Positions 62,855-64,000 of a stretch of DNA of 64,000 nucleotides are shown in pieces (the first letter of the stretch is position 1; the number at the start of each line of letters is the position of its first letter). The stretch is from Prevotella sp. (lineage in GTDB: Bacteria; Bacteroidota; Bacteroidia; Bacteroidales; Bacteroidaceae). The stretch lies in contig JAFTFG010000006.1 of NCBI GenBank assembly GCA_017449675.1, positions 1 through 64,000 on the forward strand. The letters are read 5' to 3'. The translations under genes and the position numbers were made by a program. The notes beneath the pieces were generated by a model. That model was given only the letters and a program-made list of their open reading frames with translations, had not been told where the DNA came from and ran no database searches.

Positions 62855-62970
62855 TCATTTTGTTTCCTTGGGCATCATAACACGCATAGAATAATTGTAC
62901 ACCTCTACATCCTGTGCATGTGTAGAAAGGAAAACTACTAACAAAAAAGCAATTACGGTATTTTTTTCAT
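62855..62970 (-). pseudogene. Frameshifted small secreted peptide gene
   Basis: ATG at 62970 is followed by seven A and then a stop (MKKIP). With one more A in the run, the frame reads MKKNTVIAFLLVVFLSTHAQ, a clear signal peptide, then DVEVYNYSMRVMMPKETK and TGA. The gene lies 11 bases after the maturase stop. It is either a broken gene or one decoded or switched through the A run. Confidence 0.5.
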
Positions 62971-62981
62971 GATTACACTTC

Positions 62982-63908
62982 TTACCATTCTTTTCTTACG
63001 TCAAACGGATCCAAATAGTCTATTTCAGGAATATTCATTTCTTGCAAGAATTGACCTTCTTCCCTAATAGATGCCAATAGTCTTCGAGCTGCATTGCGCT
63101 CAGTATGCGCAACAATGCATTGTTCGTGACTTGGGGTATTTACTTCTAAAGTGGTCTTGCGATTAAGCCAGATACATCGGCGGCAATGATAGGAGTCGCA
63201 GTGCCGACAAAGTGGAGCATGATCTAATCTCAATAGTTGTTGATTTTTGATGTTCAATCCACTTGCAAGGTCACCAACACTATCCGCTGGATTACTATAA
63301 TAGAAGGCCTGACACAGATAGAATTTTCCATTAGGAGCAATAGTGATGTTTTCTACTCCAGCATTACAATGGTTGGGTGCATCAATCATCATGCGGTCTG
63401 TTAACATGTTGAACTGCGGAGTACGCCCTTTCAAGTATTCTTCTTTAACAACAACAGCCAATTTGTCAAGCAACACATTGTATTGTTCCAAACAACCGTC
63501 AGTCATTGTTTCCAAATCTGTAATAACGACATTAAGGCGCTGAACAACTCTCAATAGATCTGAAATCAACCCAAAGCTTTCAAATAATTGACTCTTTGTG
63601 ACCCGAAGAATCATCACGTCTTGCGGCATGCCCCCCTTTTTAATATCTTCAATAACGTACACGTCTGCTTCGCCACATCCAATAGGTTTGATGTCATGGT
63701 GGTCAATGCTGTCGATTACGTCGATATATTCTTGCGGCAACTCGTAATCAGGATAAACAAACTGTATCATCAAATTCTCCTTCATGGCATAGAAGATACC
63801 AGCCTTCAGGTCATCTATGTTGATTAAACGACGCTCGTTGTAGGGGTTGTCGCAATGACAGTAGTTTACAGAAGTGTCATCCAATAATATTATCAAATAT
63901 TGCATCAT
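62982..63908 (-). CDS. Probable CXXX repeat peptide maturase (SPASM-type)
   Basis: A 308-residue protein. The N-terminus YLIILLDDTSVNYCHCDNP and AMKENLMIQFVYPDYELPQEY match the family I recall as 'CXXX repeat peptide maturase'. The radical-SAM CxxxCxxC motif is absent; only C17 and C19 are near it. The C-terminus is SPASM/twitch-like: C181, C199, then C234, C237, C242, C245 and C264. It would hold auxiliary Fe-S clusters. The start is ATG at 63908 or 63905, three bases after the stop of the upstream gene, so they are one operon. Confidence 0.62.
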   Translation of the reverse strand: MMQYLIILLDDTSVNYCHCDNPYNERRLINIDDLKAGIFYAMKENLMIQFVYPDYELPQEYIDVIDSIDHHDIKPIGCGEADVYVIEDIKKGGMPQDVMILRVTKSQLFESFGLISDLLRVVQRLNVVITDLETMTDGCLEQYNVLLDKLAVVVKEEYLKGRTPQFNMLTDRMMIDAPNHCNAGVENITIAPNGKFYLCQAFYYSNPADSVGDLASGLNIKNQQLLRLDHAPLCRHCDSYHCRRCIWLNRKTTLEVNTPSHEQCIVAHTERNAARRLLASIREEGQFLQEMNIPEIDYLDPFDVRKEW

Positions 63909-63911
63909 AAT

Positions 63912-64000
63912 TTAGCAGTTTATAGGGTTAGACTTTGGCCTATTGGCCTCAAACTCTTCTCGAATTCCTTTTAATTCTAATTTGCGATAGAGCTTATTCC
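63912..64000 (-). CDS. 3' end of the upstream gene, possibly the radical SAM maturase
   Basis: The minus-strand frame from the window edge encodes 28 residues ending EANRPKSNPINC and TAA. It lies three bases before the maturase start. Basic-acidic composition (YRKLELKGIREEFEA) is protein-like. It may be the end of the canonical radical SAM enzyme of the system or of the precursor; the fragment is too short to identify. Confidence 0.45.
   Translation of the reverse strand, partial: NKLYRKLELKGIREEFEANRPKSNPINC

Noticed and set aside
62695-62954. Cys-containing frame (TCTGCRGV region) as the missing CXXX precursor
   Set aside because: Cysteines are not spaced by three residues in a repeat, and the frame has no start of its own other than the A7 run.

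Overview
The window looks like a chromosomal segment of a Bacteroidales bacterium, most probably a Prevotella relative. This is inferred from gene content and promoters, not from a marker gene. Supporting signs are a MurF-alanine racemase fusion, a bifunctional fucokinase/GDP-fucose pyrophosphorylase, the type IX secretion protein SprA next to ruvA, and DUF3822 and GSCFA proteins. The Bacteroidetes promoter form TTTG-N19-TAnnTTTG occurs at exact spacing at 9453, 22225, 22305 and 40589 (minus strand). Most of the window is ordinary core genome, packed into short operons with 1-16 base overlaps. No rRNA, tRNA, transposase, integrase or CRISPR array was recognised.

Layout. 1-9.4 kb: zinc metallopeptidase, phosphopantetheinyl transferase, rmuC, a RecD-like helicase, a 30-residue membrane peptide gene with DUF3822 and rsmD, cardiolipin synthase and dnaG. 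9.6-13.2 kb: electron-transfer flavoprotein (etfBA) with its acyl-CoA dehydrogenase. 13.3-14.9 kb: an AT-rich accessory patch with an unusual HNH endonuclease and intergenic repeats. 14.9-20.9 kb: yraN, purN, mutY, a MscS channel, dacB and nadB. 20.9-21.8 kb: three overlapping small genes (DUF3791, a DUF3990 ADP-ribosyltransferase-like protein, and a third small protein) that look like a toxin-antitoxin module appended to nadB. 22.2-28.9 kb: a self-contained glycine-cleavage operon (lplA-gcvT-gcvH-gcvPA-gcvPB-lpd) behind tandem promoters.

28.9-35.9 kb: a GH28 glycosidase, a Fur regulator, glyS, an FKBP lipoprotein, a compact ATPase paired with a DUF4435 TOPRIM-like protein (PARIS-like), and manA. 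35.9-48.7 kb: dxs-trkA-trkH, then ruvA-sprA. 48.9-59.6 kb: ddh, murF-alr, GSCFA, fkp, a YfhO-like membrane protein, mtn and a small charged-coil protein.

The most interesting part is the right end (about 60-64 kb, minus strand). A SPASM-type protein without the canonical radical-SAM CxxxCxxC motif and a 92-residue protein resemble the NCBI 'CXXX repeat peptide' maturation families. They lie in one run with the end of a further upstream gene, tatA, tatC, a lipoprotein, a disrupted secreted peptide gene and another tiny secreted peptide gene. This suggests a ribosomally made, post-translationally modified peptide system coupled to Tat export. The leftmost gene of that system, and possibly its precursor, lies beyond the window edge.
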